A stretch of 64,000 bases of DNA, from the NCBI RefSeq assembly GCF_018130785.1, contig NZ_JAFCJT010000025.1, forward strand, positions 1-64,000. The letters are read 5' to 3'. The stretch comes from Bradyrhizobium liaoningense. GTDB lineage: Bacteria > Pseudomonadota > Alphaproteobacteria > Rhizobiales > Xanthobacteraceae. The position numbers were made by a program, and so were the translations under genes. The notes beneath the pieces were generated by a model, which did no database searches, had not been told where the DNA came from, and worked only from the letters and a program-made list of their open reading frames with translations. The first letter of the stretch is position 1; each line of letters begins with the position of its first letter. This document shows, piece after piece, positions 27,099-35,999 of this stretch.

Positions 27099-27295
27099 GA
27101 CATCTCCTTCCGATCTGGCCGGCCAATGCCTGACGGAGCCGGGTTCCGCGATTTTGCGATGTTGCCTCGCGAGCATTTCCGCGGGGAATGACGTTTGCCG
27201 CCTCTCGCAAAGATTGCCTGTCTAATCGCGCAAGGGATCGACCGTTCCTAAAGCGGTGGGGCTTCGAGGCGCGGCACATCAGGCAAACCGGAAAA

Positions 27296-27463
27296 TTACT
27301 CCGTGAACGTCTCGGAGGCTTCTTCGGTATTGAGGGCAGGATCGGCTGAAAGCTCTCGCTCCGCTTCGTGCCAGAACTCCTCCTGCCGTCCTTCGGGTTT
27401 ACCTGCCAGCTCCCAGAGCTGATGCGCGCGGGTCTGGATGCGGGCCTCCGTCGGCTTCGCCAT
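27296..27463 (-). CDS. DUF2934-family small protein
   Basis: 55 residues from the ATG at 27463, with a GGGAGAG upstream. The sequence RIQTRAHQLWELAGKPEGRQEEFWHEAEREL matches the DUF2934 pattern of an amphipathic two-helix protein (Ala-His-x-Leu-Trp-Glu-x-x-Gly and Trp-x-x-Ala-Glu). Cytoplasmic and highly charged. Function unknown. Confidence 0.8.
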   Translation of the reverse strand: MAKPTEARIQTRAHQLWELAGKPEGRQEEFWHEAERELSADPALNTEEASETFTE

Positions 27464-27497
27464 TTGAATTCTCTCCCAGGTATCTGCCGTCCACACC

Positions 27498-27686
27498 TCA
27501 GTTCGGTCTGGCCGGGTGCGCCGTGCGCGGATGGCGGTCGTGCAGCAGCCGGGCCAGGGCTTCACGATCCTCGGCATGGCCTTTCATCGCCGTCTCGAAC
27601 AGCGCCTCCTGGACGTCCCGCGGCATCTCGCCCCACACGTCCATGGCGGCAAGGCCCAGCAATGTGGCAAAGCGTTCCTCGACCAT
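27498..27686 (-). CDS. Small conserved hypothetical protein
   Basis: 62 residues starting at the ATG at 27686 (MVEERFATLLGLAAMDVWGE), with GGGAGC upstream; the longer in-frame extension overlaps the CoA-transferase gene and is not protein-like. Helical and charged, ending in a Pro/Arg tail (RHPRTAHPARPN). Recognised from memory as a recurrent Bradyrhizobium protein. Function unknown. It lies between the CoA-transferase and DUF2934 genes on the same strand. Confidence 0.65.
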   Translation of the reverse strand: MVEERFATLLGLAAMDVWGEMPRDVQEALFETAMKGHAEDREALARLLHDRHPRTAHPARPN

Positions 27687-27775
27687 TTCGATGCTCCCTG
27701 TCCGGCCTGACAATAGGAACAGCGAGCGCCGGCTTGCGTTCCCAACACAGGACGCTGACCGCCGGGCGCGTATCC

Positions 27776-28963
27776 CTAGATGATGCCGCCTTGCCGAAGC
27801 GCCGCGATCGCTGCCTTGTCGTAACCGAGCTCGGCCAGAACAATATCCGTATGCTCGCCGAGCGTAGGCGGACGCGATGCGATCTCGCCTGGCGTTTCCG
27901 ACAGACGGACGGCGGCGCGGGCGACCGGTGCGTGTTTCGGCAGGCCGGGATAATCGACCTCCTGCAAGAAGCCGGCGGCGCGAATGTGCGGATGGTCCAG
28001 CGCTTGCTGCGGGCTCAGCACCGGTCCGGTCGGAATCATTGCCTTGCCCAAAGTGTCGACAGCCTCCTGCGTGGTGCGCTCGGCGCACCAGCGCGCCATC
28101 CGCTCGCTGATGACGGGGCCGTTGTTGCCGCGGCTGATGTCGTCGGCAAAGCGCGGATCGTTCAGCCACTGCTCCTCCTCACCCATCAGCTTCGCCCAGC
28201 GCTTGAACAGCGGATGTCCCGTGACCTGGCACAGCACCCAGCCGTCCCTGGTGCGGTAGATGTCGGCAGGTGCTGCGGTCTGGCCGAGATTGCCCGTCGG
28301 CACGCGGTTGACGTTGATGACGGCCTGCTCGATCAGCGTGGCATTGGTGAAGGACAGCGCGGTTGCGAGCAGCGCGCCCTCGACGATCTGGCCGCGTCCG
28401 GATTTGCCGCGCTCGATCAGCGCGGCGAGAGTCCCGAACGCGCAATGCAGCGCCGTTCCGAAATCGACCCAGTTCACCGCGGCCCGATACGGCGGATCGC
28501 CGGCGCCGGTCATGTACACCGAGCCCGACATGACCTGGCCGACGCCATCGAAGCCGACGCGGTCGGACCAGGGCCCCGGCCCGCCGAATGCGGTGGCGGT
28601 TGTCAGGATGATGTCGGGCTTGATCGCCTTCAGCGAGTCGTAATCGAGCTTCATCGCGCGCAGGGTCTGCGGTGGCAGATTGGCGACGACGACGTCCGCG
28701 GTCGCAATCAGGCGGCGCATCACCTCCTGCCCTTCCGGCTTCATCGGATCGAGTGTGATACACTTCTTGTTGCGGTTGACCTGCAGGAACAGCGCGCCTT
28801 CGCCGCCCTCGCCGACCGGCGCCACGAAACGGTCCTCGCTGCCGTCGCGCTTTTCAACGCGAATGACCTCGGCGCCGAATTCGGCCAGCAAGGTCGCGCA
28901 ATAGGGCCCTGCGATATAGCGCCCGAAATCGAGGACGCGCACGCCCTCCAGAACTCCCTGCAT
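27776..28963 (-). CDS. CaiB/BaiF-family (class III) CoA-transferase
   Basis: 395 residues from the ATG at 28963, with AAGGGATCG upstream. The start LEGVRVLDFGRYIAGPYCATLLAEFGAEVIRVEK and LQVNRNKKCITLDPMKPEGQ are the invariant opening of class III CoA-transferases; VVANLPPQ and ALIERGKSGRGQIVEGALL follow, with the C-terminal DHPHIRAAGFL. It moves CoA between carboxylic acids in the cytoplasm. The VOC protein gene is divergent, and the two may form one degradation pathway, which is inference. Confidence 0.92.
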   Translation of the reverse strand: MQGVLEGVRVLDFGRYIAGPYCATLLAEFGAEVIRVEKRDGSEDRFVAPVGEGGEGALFLQVNRNKKCITLDPMKPEGQEVMRRLIATADVVVANLPPQTLRAMKLDYDSLKAIKPDIILTTATAFGGPGPWSDRVGFDGVGQVMSGSVYMTGAGDPPYRAAVNWVDFGTALHCAFGTLAALIERGKSGRGQIVEGALLATALSFTNATLIEQAVINVNRVPTGNLGQTAAPADIYRTRDGWVLCQVTGHPLFKRWAKLMGEEEQWLNDPRFADDISRGNNGPVISERMARWCAERTTQEAVDTLGKAMIPTGPVLSPQQALDHPHIRAAGFLQEVDYPGLPKHAPVARAAVRLSETPGEIASRPPTLGEHTDIVLAELGYDKAAIAALRQGGII

Positions 28964-29134
28964 CGATCCCTTCCCATATTCATATGTTCTCGTCAGATTA
29001 CAGGGACTGGCCGCCACGGCAAGGCGGCAGAGGACATCATGCCCCTGCCCCCAAGATGTGATCGGCGAACAGTTTCGGCTGGCGGAAATTCTGCTCTAGT
29101 ATTGCCCCGTTCGTCCCCCAGCCAGAGCACATCC

Positions 29135-30022
29135 ATGCCGCAACAATTCGATCGATCCGCAGAAGATCTCGGCAACGCGATCCATTTCGAGCACGTCAAC
29201 ATCCAGGTCCCGGACCAGCGCCTCGCCACCCTGTTTTACGTTACGGGGCTTGGGCTGACCCGCGATCCCTATCTGATGGTGTCCGACACCAACATGTGGA
29301 TCAATGCCGGACGGAGCCAGTTTCACCTGCCGAGCGGCAGGCCGCAGGTTCTGCGCGGCCATACCGGGCTGGTCATCGAGGGCCGCGAAGCGCTGCTGGC
29401 GCGGCTGGCGTCGGTTGCGAAGAAGCTCGAGGGCACGGCGTTCGCATTCGCCGAGCACAACGATCATGTCGAGGCGATTTGTCCGTGGGGCAACCGTCTG
29501 CGCTGCTACGAGCCGGACGCTGCGCGCTTCGGGCGCATCGCGCTCGGCATCCCCTATGTCGAGTTCGACGTGCCCGAAGGCACCACAAAGGCGATTTGCG
29601 CCTTCTACCCCGAGATCATGGGCATGCCCGCGAGCTTGCGAAACGGCGACGGCCAGGTCGCCGCCGTGAAGACCGGCCGTGATCAATATCTGTTGTTCCG
29701 CGAGACCGATCGGCCCCAGGGCGACTACGACGGCCACCATGTGCAGATGTACATCACCGACTTCTCCGGCCCCTACCGAAAACTTCTGGCGCGCGACCTG
29801 ATCTCGCGCGAGGACAACCAGTACCAGTACCGTTTCTGCGACATCGTCGATCTCGACAGCGGCAAGCATCTGTTCACGGTCGAGCACGAGGTGCGCAGCG
29901 CGACCCATCCGATGTTCATGCGGCCGATGGTCAATCGCAATCCGGCACTGAATAACCGCAACTATGCGTTCGGCCACGACCAGACGCTCTGGGCGATGGG
30001 GCCGGATCAATACGAGGGATAG
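29135..30022 (+). CDS. VOC-family (glyoxalase/extradiol dioxygenase-fold) protein
   Basis: 295 residues from the ATG at 29135. It contains two paired beta-alpha-beta-beta-beta modules: FEHVNIQVPDQRLATLFYVT near the N-terminus and IPYVEFDVPEG..ICAFYPEIMG in the middle, as in glyoxalase I, extradiol dioxygenases and fosfomycin-resistance proteins. His and Glu residues at the strand starts could bind a metal. It is divergent from a CoA-transferase. Specific reaction unknown. Confidence 0.82.
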   Translation: MPQQFDRSAEDLGNAIHFEHVNIQVPDQRLATLFYVTGLGLTRDPYLMVSDTNMWINAGRSQFHLPSGRPQVLRGHTGLVIEGREALLARLASVAKKLEGTAFAFAEHNDHVEAICPWGNRLRCYEPDAARFGRIALGIPYVEFDVPEGTTKAICAFYPEIMGMPASLRNGDGQVAAVKTGRDQYLLFRETDRPQGDYDGHHVQMYITDFSGPYRKLLARDLISREDNQYQYRFCDIVDLDSGKHLFTVEHEVRSATHPMFMRPMVNRNPALNNRNYAFGHDQTLWAMGPDQYEG

Positions 30023-30032
30023 GGAGCGGCGA

Positions 30033-30054
30033 ACGCGCGCCTTGCGGCGCGCGT
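30033..30054. terminator. GC-rich hairpin between convergent genes
   Basis: ACGCGCGCC, loop TTGC and GGCGCGCGT form a perfect 9-bp stem 11 bp after the VOC gene stop and before the end of the leftward small-protein gene. There is no U-tract; it probably works as a bidirectional stem terminator. Confidence 0.6.
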
Positions 30055-30076
30055 GATCCATGACCTTCGCCGGCCA

Positions 30077-30361
30077 TCAGCAGCCACGGCAGATGATCAA
30101 TCTGCGGTCGATCTCCTTGTCGAGCCGTTGCAGCTCCGCGTCTTCGGGCGAGGCTTGCGCCGCCCCAGGCACGTCGCTGCGCCGCGGCTGCCGGTGACCA
30201 ATGGGAGCCTGCCGGGACAGGTCCGCGAACTTCATTGCGTCCACAGTGCCAGGCGAGGACATGGTCACAGGCGCGCCCGCGCCTCCGGCAGCCCTGAGGC
30301 TGGAAACCGATCCGAACAGAAACGTAGCTGCGACGACGGTCACGCCAAGTCTGATTGACAT
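30077..30361 (-). CDS. Small exported protein with C-terminal cysteine pair
   Basis: 94 residues. Three consecutive ATG codons follow GGAGA; the third (30361) has the best spacing. A signal peptide (LGVTVVAATFLFGSVSSLRA) leads into a polar region and a helical tail (LQRLDKEIDRRLIICRGC) with two cysteines. Function unknown; it follows the sensor-kinase gene on the same strand. Confidence 0.6.
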   Translation of the reverse strand: MSIRLGVTVVAATFLFGSVSSLRAAGGAGAPVTMSSPGTVDAMKFADLSRQAPIGHRQPRRSDVPGAAQASPEDAELQRLDKEIDRRLIICRGC

Positions 30362-30499
30362 CATCATTCTCCTATCGCGGTGATGTTGCGACGATGCGCA
30401 TGCGATGGATAGGAGGTCCCGGCTACTCGACCATTTCGCCCGCGGCGACATCGCGTTACCGCTGCAACCGCCGATCGCCGAATGTCGTGCGCCAAGGAG

Positions 30500-33001
30500 C
30501 TACCGCGCCGCGGCGGCTCGCCTTACTCGCCGGCGCGCGGCCGACGAAGCGACGCTCCGCGCCAGGACGCCGGCGAGTTCCCCCGACATCAGCGGGTGAT
30601 GAACGAGCTCGGTGATGCCGGACGTCTCCAGCGACGGCACCGCCAGCTCGCGCGTCGAGGGGCTCGCCAGAATGATCGGCAAGCCAGGTGCCGCATCGTG
30701 CAATGCCGCCGCCAGATCGATCGAGGAGCCTCCGGGCAGGTGACAGACCAGCGCCGCGTCGAAACGGGATTGCGCGGCGCGGCAGGCAGCGATCGCCTCC
30801 GCCAGCCTGGTGAATCCAACCGGCTCATAACCCAGCGCCGCGAGGATTTCCTCATGGCGCAACAGGCGGCGGCGGTCGGTGTCAAGCACCAGCACCGTCT
30901 CGCCCGCGCCACGGAACGCCAGATCGGCGCTGTGCTGAACCGGCTCCGGCTCGTCGCACTCGCCGGATGGCAGCCAGACGTCGAAGCGCGTGCCCGCATC
31001 CGGCTCGCTCTGCACGGCGACGGCGCCGCCATATTGCTCCGCGATCTCCCGAACCGTTGCGAGCCCCATGCCGTTGCCGTCCGGGCGCGTCGTGAAGAAG
31101 GGCTCGAAGATCCGCTCCAGCGTCGCCTCGTCCATTCCCGCCCCCGGATCGATGACCGAAATAATGGTGAAGCGGCCGGGGCCGACCTCGTTGCGTCCGA
31201 TCGGCAATGGCTGTTGAAGATCGCGCACCGTGATGCGGAGTTCGATAAAACCCGGCTCCCTCATCGCCTGCGCCGCATTGTTGCAAAGATTCAGGATCAC
31301 CTGCTGCAACTGCGCGGGCTCACCCATCACGGTGGCCTGCTCGGCCGTGTCATTCACCGCGAATTTGATGTGCGAAGGCAACGAAGCCGCCAGCAGCGAT
31401 CTGGTTTCGTCGATCAGGGTCCTGACGCAGACACGCTCCCGCCTGCCCTCGCCGCGCCGCCCGAAGCCGAGAATCTGTTCGACCAGTTCGCGCGCCCTCT
31501 CGCCGGCACGGCGGATCTCCGCAAGGCTGCCGGCCGGCCGGCCTCCCGATCGGATCCGCGCTTCGGCGATCTCGGCATAGCCCAGGATCGCACCGACGAT
31601 ATTGTTGAAGTTGTGGGCGATACCGCTGGCAAAGGTGCCGAGGGTTTCCATGCGGCGGGCCTGTTGCAGGCTCGCTTGCAAGCGCTCCTTCTCGCCTTCG
31701 AGCCGCACCCGGCGGATCGCGTTGCCGATCGCGTCGAAAGCCATGCGAAACAACGAGACTTCGGACCAGTATTCGAGCGCCCCGGCAGGCACGGTATCGA
31801 AGCCGAGGATTTCATCGCGATGTCCCCAGGCCGCCGTCACGCACAGCCAGCCGCCCACGCCGGCGTCCTCGAGCAGGTTCATCGTGTCGTCGGGATGGAT
31901 GGCCTTGACCTTGGGGATATAAACGATACCGCCTTCGCCACCGTCGAAGCGTGGCGCGAGGCTCAGCGCGCGATCCGGCCAACCCGGCTCGAATGCGATC
32001 CCGTCGCGGGACCACCGATAGGTGCTTGTCGTCGTCTCGGTCGCGCCGACGAAATAGGCGCGATCGGCACCGATGCATCCGGCGAGCTGTTGCAGCGCGG
32101 TCTCGACATCAGCAGTGATCCTCTCGCGACTTGAATCGATGAACCGCATCGAGATGCCGGCCATGACGTGCTCGAACGCCGCACGGCGGCGCAGCGCGAT
32201 CGCCCGCCTGCGCAACAGCAATCCGAAATAGACGACGCCGCAGAGCAAAAGCAGCGACGTCATGAACTGCAACAGGCGCACCCGGCGCGCCGATGCCCGC
32301 GAGGCGAGCTGACGCCTGGTAATCAATGCCAATACGGCATCCTGCTCGCGGTTGTTCGATTCGGCGACGAGCGTCTTCAGGATCGTGTCGATGTCGGGCA
32401 GAAGGTCATGCAGCATCTGCCCGTGCATCAGCAACGCGCGGACCGAATCCATGTCCTGCGGCGGCGTTTGCGCGAGCGCCAGCTCTTCCAATCGATCCTG
32501 GACCTGGCCCGCCACGACGTCAGACGTATCGAGCGTCAGGCGCAGCATGGCTGCCGCCAATGCGGATGCGGCCGTAACCAGCGAGCGCTGATCCGACTCG
32601 GCCAGCTTGTCGCTGAACAGACCGAAATAAGCAAAGGAGTTCTGGAGCAATGCGTTGCGGCTCTTGAACCGTTCGATCAGGTCCTCTTGCCGGAGGGCAC
32701 GCGCCGACAGGACATCGATGGCCCTGGTCTCTTCGGCGTTGAGACCCGGCGTTTCGCGCAGCCGCGTCAGGGCGTCGTCATAGGCATCGGTCATCTGCAC
32801 CAGCTTGTCATAGTTGCGCGACAGGCCGGCGCGCGCAGTCAGCACTTCCCTGGTCATCCCGCGTTCGAACCGGGTGAAATCGCCAAGCGCCTGGAGCTGA
32901 CGGTCATAACGCACCGAATTGAAGTTCAGCCCGTTCAGCAACAGCCAGAGCAGCAGGGCCAGCACACAGGTTACGCCGATCACGGCGGGGGCAAATCTCA
33001 T
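30500..33001 (-). CDS. VirA-like sensor histidine kinase with C-terminal pseudo-receiver
   Basis: 833 residues. Order: membrane helix (about 7-25); a long all-helical periplasmic domain (about 28-245) of the double all-helical (DAHL) type found in VirA; a second membrane helix (about 250-268); a GAF-like linker; a dimerisation domain with His463 in GIAHNFNNIVGAILGYAE; and an ATPase domain with ILNLCNNAAQA (N box), DPGAGMDEAT, FEPFF and GMGLATV. The C-terminal receiver-like domain has Cys753-His in place of the phosphoacceptor Asp (ALVCHLPGG), so it cannot accept phosphate in the usual way. VirA senses plant phenolics and, through ChvE, sugars. The gene overlaps the di-haem peroxidase gene by 4 bp. 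Confidence 0.88.
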   Translation of the reverse strand: MRFAPAVIGVTCVLALLLWLLLNGLNFNSVRYDRQLQALGDFTRFERGMTREVLTARAGLSRNYDKLVQMTDAYDDALTRLRETPGLNAEETRAIDVLSARALRQEDLIERFKSRNALLQNSFAYFGLFSDKLAESDQRSLVTAASALAAAMLRLTLDTSDVVAGQVQDRLEELALAQTPPQDMDSVRALLMHGQMLHDLLPDIDTILKTLVAESNNREQDAVLALITRRQLASRASARRVRLLQFMTSLLLLCGVVYFGLLLRRRAIALRRRAAFEHVMAGISMRFIDSSRERITADVETALQQLAGCIGADRAYFVGATETTTSTYRWSRDGIAFEPGWPDRALSLAPRFDGGEGGIVYIPKVKAIHPDDTMNLLEDAGVGGWLCVTAAWGHRDEILGFDTVPAGALEYWSEVSLFRMAFDAIGNAIRRVRLEGEKERLQASLQQARRMETLGTFASGIAHNFNNIVGAILGYAEIAEARIRSGGRPAGSLAEIRRAGERARELVEQILGFGRRGEGRRERVCVRTLIDETRSLLAASLPSHIKFAVNDTAEQATVMGEPAQLQQVILNLCNNAAQAMREPGFIELRITVRDLQQPLPIGRNEVGPGRFTIISVIDPGAGMDEATLERIFEPFFTTRPDGNGMGLATVREIAEQYGGAVAVQSEPDAGTRFDVWLPSGECDEPEPVQHSADLAFRGAGETVLVLDTDRRRLLRHEEILAALGYEPVGFTRLAEAIAACRAAQSRFDAALVCHLPGGSSIDLAAALHDAAPGLPIILASPSTRELAVPSLETSGITELVHHPLMSGELAGVLARSVASSAARRRVRRAAAAR

Positions 33002-34173
33002 GGCGGGCCTCCGACAATCGCGCCGCGATAGGTGCCGGTCAGGCTGTTCAGAAAGGCGACGATCGCCTTGACCTGCTGCTCCGTCAGCGTCGCGTTCAAT
33101 TGGGCAAAGGCCATCTTGCGAACCGCGTCATCGAGCGTGGGCGCGCTGCCGTCATGGAAGTACGGCGGCGTGGTCGCGACGTTGCGCAGGCTCGGCACGC
33201 GCAGAATTTTGGGCTCGGGCGAAGCGAGCGGGTGGAATATGCCGTGGCGCTGGAACAGATTGCCGCCGACATTGACGCCCTGATGGCAGGACACGCAGCC
33301 CAGCGATTTGAACAATTTGTAGCCGTCCAGCTCGTCGTCCGACAGCGCCGCGGCGTCACCCGCCAGCCAGCGATCGAACTTGCTGCCTGGCGTGACCAGC
33401 GTGCGCTGGAAGCTTGCGAGCGCGTCGACGACATCGCCGTGCTCCGGGCCACGGCCGTAGGCCGCGAAGAACTTCTCGCGCATGTCGGGATCGGCATTGA
33501 GCTTCTCTGCGATCTCGACCGAGCTGCTCGCCATGATGCGCGGGCTTTCCAGCGACGACTTGGTATCGGATTCGATGTTGCGCAATTTTCCTTCCCAGCC
33601 GAAGCGGAAGCTGAGCGTCGCGTTGAAGACGGTGAGCGTATTGAGTGCGATCTCCGCTCCGTCGGGGCCGACATCGTGCGACCTCGGGCTCGCGCCGTTC
33701 GTCGCGATATCGTGACAGGATGCGCAACTGCGTGAATTGTCGTGCGAGAGCCTGCGATCGGAGAACAGCCGTTCGCCGAGCTTGACCTTCAGCGGGTCGA
33801 TTGCCGGCGGCGCCGGAATGGGCGTGATGGGCTCATCCTTGCGGACCGACACCAAGGCGGGCGGCGACTGCGACGGTGTGGGAGAGACCTTGAGAGAGCA
33901 CGGCACCAGTGCGCAAATCACGATCGCGCAACGTCGAAGGCCGGCACCTCGTCCGGCCCCGAGAAATCTGGCGAACTGCTGCACGCCCAGCAATGTGGGG
34001 GTGAAGCGGGAATTGTCGCGTCTGCTCAAGGAGTTTTGATCGAAGCTGGATGATTTCGCGAAGGTGGTGGTCGGCTCGGCGGTTCGATATCCGAAGAGCC
34101 AGCGTTGACGCCAATCGACATGATCGACCGGCTCGCAGCTCGACAGAAGTCCAGCCCCACCAGGGCCATGCAA
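32998..34173 (-). CDS. Di-haem cytochrome c peroxidase/MauG-family protein
   Basis: Two c-type haem motifs, CASCH and CVSCH, sit about 145 residues apart in the conserved context of bacterial cytochrome c peroxidases (GERLFSDRRLSHDNSRSCASC, RTLVTPGSKFDRW, VPSLRNVATTPPYFHDGSA). Periplasmic enzymes of this family reduce peroxide or oxidise proteins and small molecules. The N-terminus is unsettled: no ATG gives a clean signal peptide, though a hydrophobic stretch with CAIVICALVPC about 80-91 residues into this frame could be the export signal, from a GTG or TTG start. Its 3' end overlaps the VirA-like kinase gene by 4 bp, so the two are translationally coupled. Confidence 0.85.
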   Translation of the reverse strand: MHGPGGAGLLSSCEPVDHVDWRQRWLFGYRTAEPTTTFAKSSSFDQNSLSRRDNSRFTPTLLGVQQFARFLGAGRGAGLRRCAIVICALVPCSLKVSPTPSQSPPALVSVRKDEPITPIPAPPAIDPLKVKLGERLFSDRRLSHDNSRSCASCHDIATNGASPRSHDVGPDGAEIALNTLTVFNATLSFRFGWEGKLRNIESDTKSSLESPRIMASSSVEIAEKLNADPDMREKFFAAYGRGPEHGDVVDALASFQRTLVTPGSKFDRWLAGDAAALSDDELDGYKLFKSLGCVSCHQGVNVGGNLFQRHGIFHPLASPEPKILRVPSLRNVATTPPYFHDGSAPTLDDAVRKMAFAQLNATLTEQQVKAIVAFLNSLTGTYRGAIVGGPP

Positions 34174-34179
34174 ATCGCG

Positions 34180-34800
34180 TCAGCAATCACGACAGTACCT
34201 CACCATCCGCTCGACTTCCGATCGGCCGTTGATCCCGATGTCCCGCAAGGTCCGATCGTCGAATTCCATCAGCCCTGCGACGGCCTTTCTGATTTCCCAT
34301 TCCCGGCGCCAGTGCGCCGGCAGGGCCATCACAGTCCCGAGAGCTGCACCGAGCGAGTGGAGCCAGCTGCGCGCCGGTCGTGCATCGCGCGGCGGGACGC
34401 GATCGAACCGGACGATATTGCCACTGTTGGCGGCGCCATCGCTGACGCTCTTCGCCGGCGCGGGCGGCGTGCGATCTGCCGAAGGCGGCCGGGATTCACG
34501 CACAGCGTCTAGCATCGCCTGAACCGGCACGGCCGCGGTCGGATGCAATGAGGCGCCGTAAAGGACAAAGCCTTCCATCAGAGAGGCGAAGACCGCCCGC
34601 CAGAATGTGGTGACGGGCCGATCCTGCCTGGCAGGCGGCACGTCCGGAGACGAACCGATCTCCGGCAAGCGAGGCATCGCGGCAGCCGCACCGAGACGGA
34701 CCATGCCGCGACCGTCAGACCGCGCGGCCCAGTTCGCTCCGTCGAGTTCCATGTTACCCGGCAAGGCAACACGGCTCACACCGAGAGAATGCTTCTTCAT
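34180..34800 (-). CDS. DUF1127-domain protein, unusually long
   Basis: 206 residues. The last 45 match DUF1127 (EIRKAVAGLMEFDDRTLRDIGINGRSEVERMVR), a small helical RNA- or phosphate-stress-related motif usually found in proteins of 45-100 residues. The first 150 residues are Pro/Arg/Ala-rich with a possible hydrophobic stretch (TFWRAVFASLMEGFVLYGAS). A vir-box match lies 81-94 bp upstream of the ATG. The gene is 6 bp or more before the di-haem peroxidase and probably begins the DUF1127 - peroxidase - kinase transcript. Confidence 0.75.
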   Translation of the reverse strand: MKKHSLGVSRVALPGNMELDGANWAARSDGRGMVRLGAAAAMPRLPEIGSSPDVPPARQDRPVTTFWRAVFASLMEGFVLYGASLHPTAAVPVQAMLDAVRESRPPSADRTPPAPAKSVSDGAANSGNIVRFDRVPPRDARPARSWLHSLGAALGTVMALPAHWRREWEIRKAVAGLMEFDDRTLRDIGINGRSEVERMVRYCRDC

Positions 34801-34880
34801 CGTAAGTCTCCCACATGATGTTGGTGGGAGGCAATCTGACGGCCCGCTGTTACGCGGAGGTCACGGTCAACGGCAAAACG

Positions 34881-34894
34881 GCTACAATTGCAAT
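34881..34894. promoter_or_regulatory. Vir-box match upstream of the DUF1127/peroxidase/kinase operon
   Basis: GCTACAATTGCAAT fits the published VirG vir-box RYTNCAATTGNAAY at every position. It lies between the VirG-like regulator stop and the DUF1127 start, at the usual distance for an activator site (81-94 bp before the ATG). Confidence 0.7.
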
Positions 34895-34906
34895 TTCCAA
34901 TCTTCT

Positions 34907-35632
34907 CTAGAACGGATCGACCGGCACCGCGAAGACATAGCCGACGCCGCGCTCGGTCTGAATGACGCGCGGCGCGCTCGGATCGGTCTCCAGCTTGCGT
35001 CGCAGCCGCAGCACCTGGACGTCGATGCTGCGATCGAAAATATCCTCATGGATACGGGTCGCCTGCAGCAGATGCTCGCGGGTCAGGGGACGCTGCGGCG
35101 CCTCGAGAAAGGCCAGCAGCAACGCATATTCTCCCTTGCTCAACGGCACCGGCGCTTCATCGGGATCGGTGAGCCTTCGGCTGCGGCGTTCGAGCTTCCA
35201 GCCGCTGAAGCGATAGCCCCCGCGCTCGGGATCGCGGGCACGCGCGGCCCGCCCGATCTCCTGCCGCCGCAACACCGCGCGGACGCGCGCCAGCAGCTCC
35301 CTCAAGGAGAACGGCTTGATGATGTAGTCGTCGGCGCCGAGCTCGAGGCCGACGATGCGATCGATCTCGTCGGGGCGATGGCCCGTCGTGATGATGACCG
35401 GCACGTCGGAATGCGAACGGATTTCCCTCAACAGGTCCAGGCCGTCATCCTGACCAAGCCGAAGGTCGAGGATGATCAGACTGGGCTGGCTGCCGTCGAG
35501 ATAGTGGTTCAATTCCGATCTGTTGGAGGCCGCCCTGGTCGGGACATTGTGCTCCTCGAGATATTTGATCACCATTTGCCTTAACGTCGGATCGTCATCG
35601 ACGACGACGATGTGGCCAATATCAGCAAGCAT
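34907..35632 (-). CDS. VirG/OmpR-family response regulator
   Basis: 241 residues. The receiver carries the acidic pocket DDD (12-14), phosphoacceptor Asp56 in LIILDLRL, Thr83 and Lys106 in YIIKPF; the C-terminal winged helix ends RSIDVQVLRLRRKLETDPSAPRVIQTERGVGYVF, the OmpR/PhoB DNA-binding form shared with VirG. It is the natural partner of the VirA-like kinase three genes downstream on the same strand and the probable reader of the vir-box matches at 34881 and 37118. Confidence 0.92.
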   Translation of the reverse strand: MLADIGHIVVVDDDPTLRQMVIKYLEEHNVPTRAASNRSELNHYLDGSQPSLIILDLRLGQDDGLDLLREIRSHSDVPVIITTGHRPDEIDRIVGLELGADDYIIKPFSLRELLARVRAVLRRQEIGRAARARDPERGGYRFSGWKLERRSRRLTDPDEAPVPLSKGEYALLLAFLEAPQRPLTREHLLQATRIHEDIFDRSIDVQVLRLRRKLETDPSAPRVIQTERGVGYVFAVPVDPF

Positions 35633-35999
35633 TCCATACTCTCAAAATTCGCCGTCCGCCAACTGAGCTGTACTTGAGAATCGCGAACGTCAACGTCCGG
35701 CTGTGGCGAAATGATATTGATCTCGTCCGAATTCGAATCGCTCAAAATAGAACGGGATATCCGGGTCCATCGGCACACACTGAGTCCATTTATGATGCCG
35801 TGATGACGCCGCAACAGGGTAATTCTGCGGCCAATTCCGCCGGATGTCGCATACGTGAATAATTGTGATCCCAACGCTTGCTACTTTGGGGCGATAGGAA
35901 GCCTGCGGCCTGCGCTGTCGTTCAGCGAGCGCGATGGGCTGCGCAAATTGATGCCCGCCAAACCGGGCGATATCGTTTGCGCGGGGCTTCGCGGAATCC
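35633..35999. other. Intergenic region upstream of the response regulator
   Basis: 367 bp, A/T-richer than its flanks, with no convincing gene. It should contain the regulator's promoter. I found no perfect vir-box here, only a weak partial match near 35856-35872. Confidence 0.5.

Noticed and set aside
27368..29134. Long plus-strand frame fused upstream of the VOC protein
   Set aside because: Only the last 295 residues are VOC-like; the earlier part is antisense to the CoA-transferase and small genes. The gene starts at 29135.
33742..34053. Plus-strand frames over the start of the di-haem peroxidase
   Set aside because: They overlap the peroxidase coding strand in antisense and lack a start with RBS.
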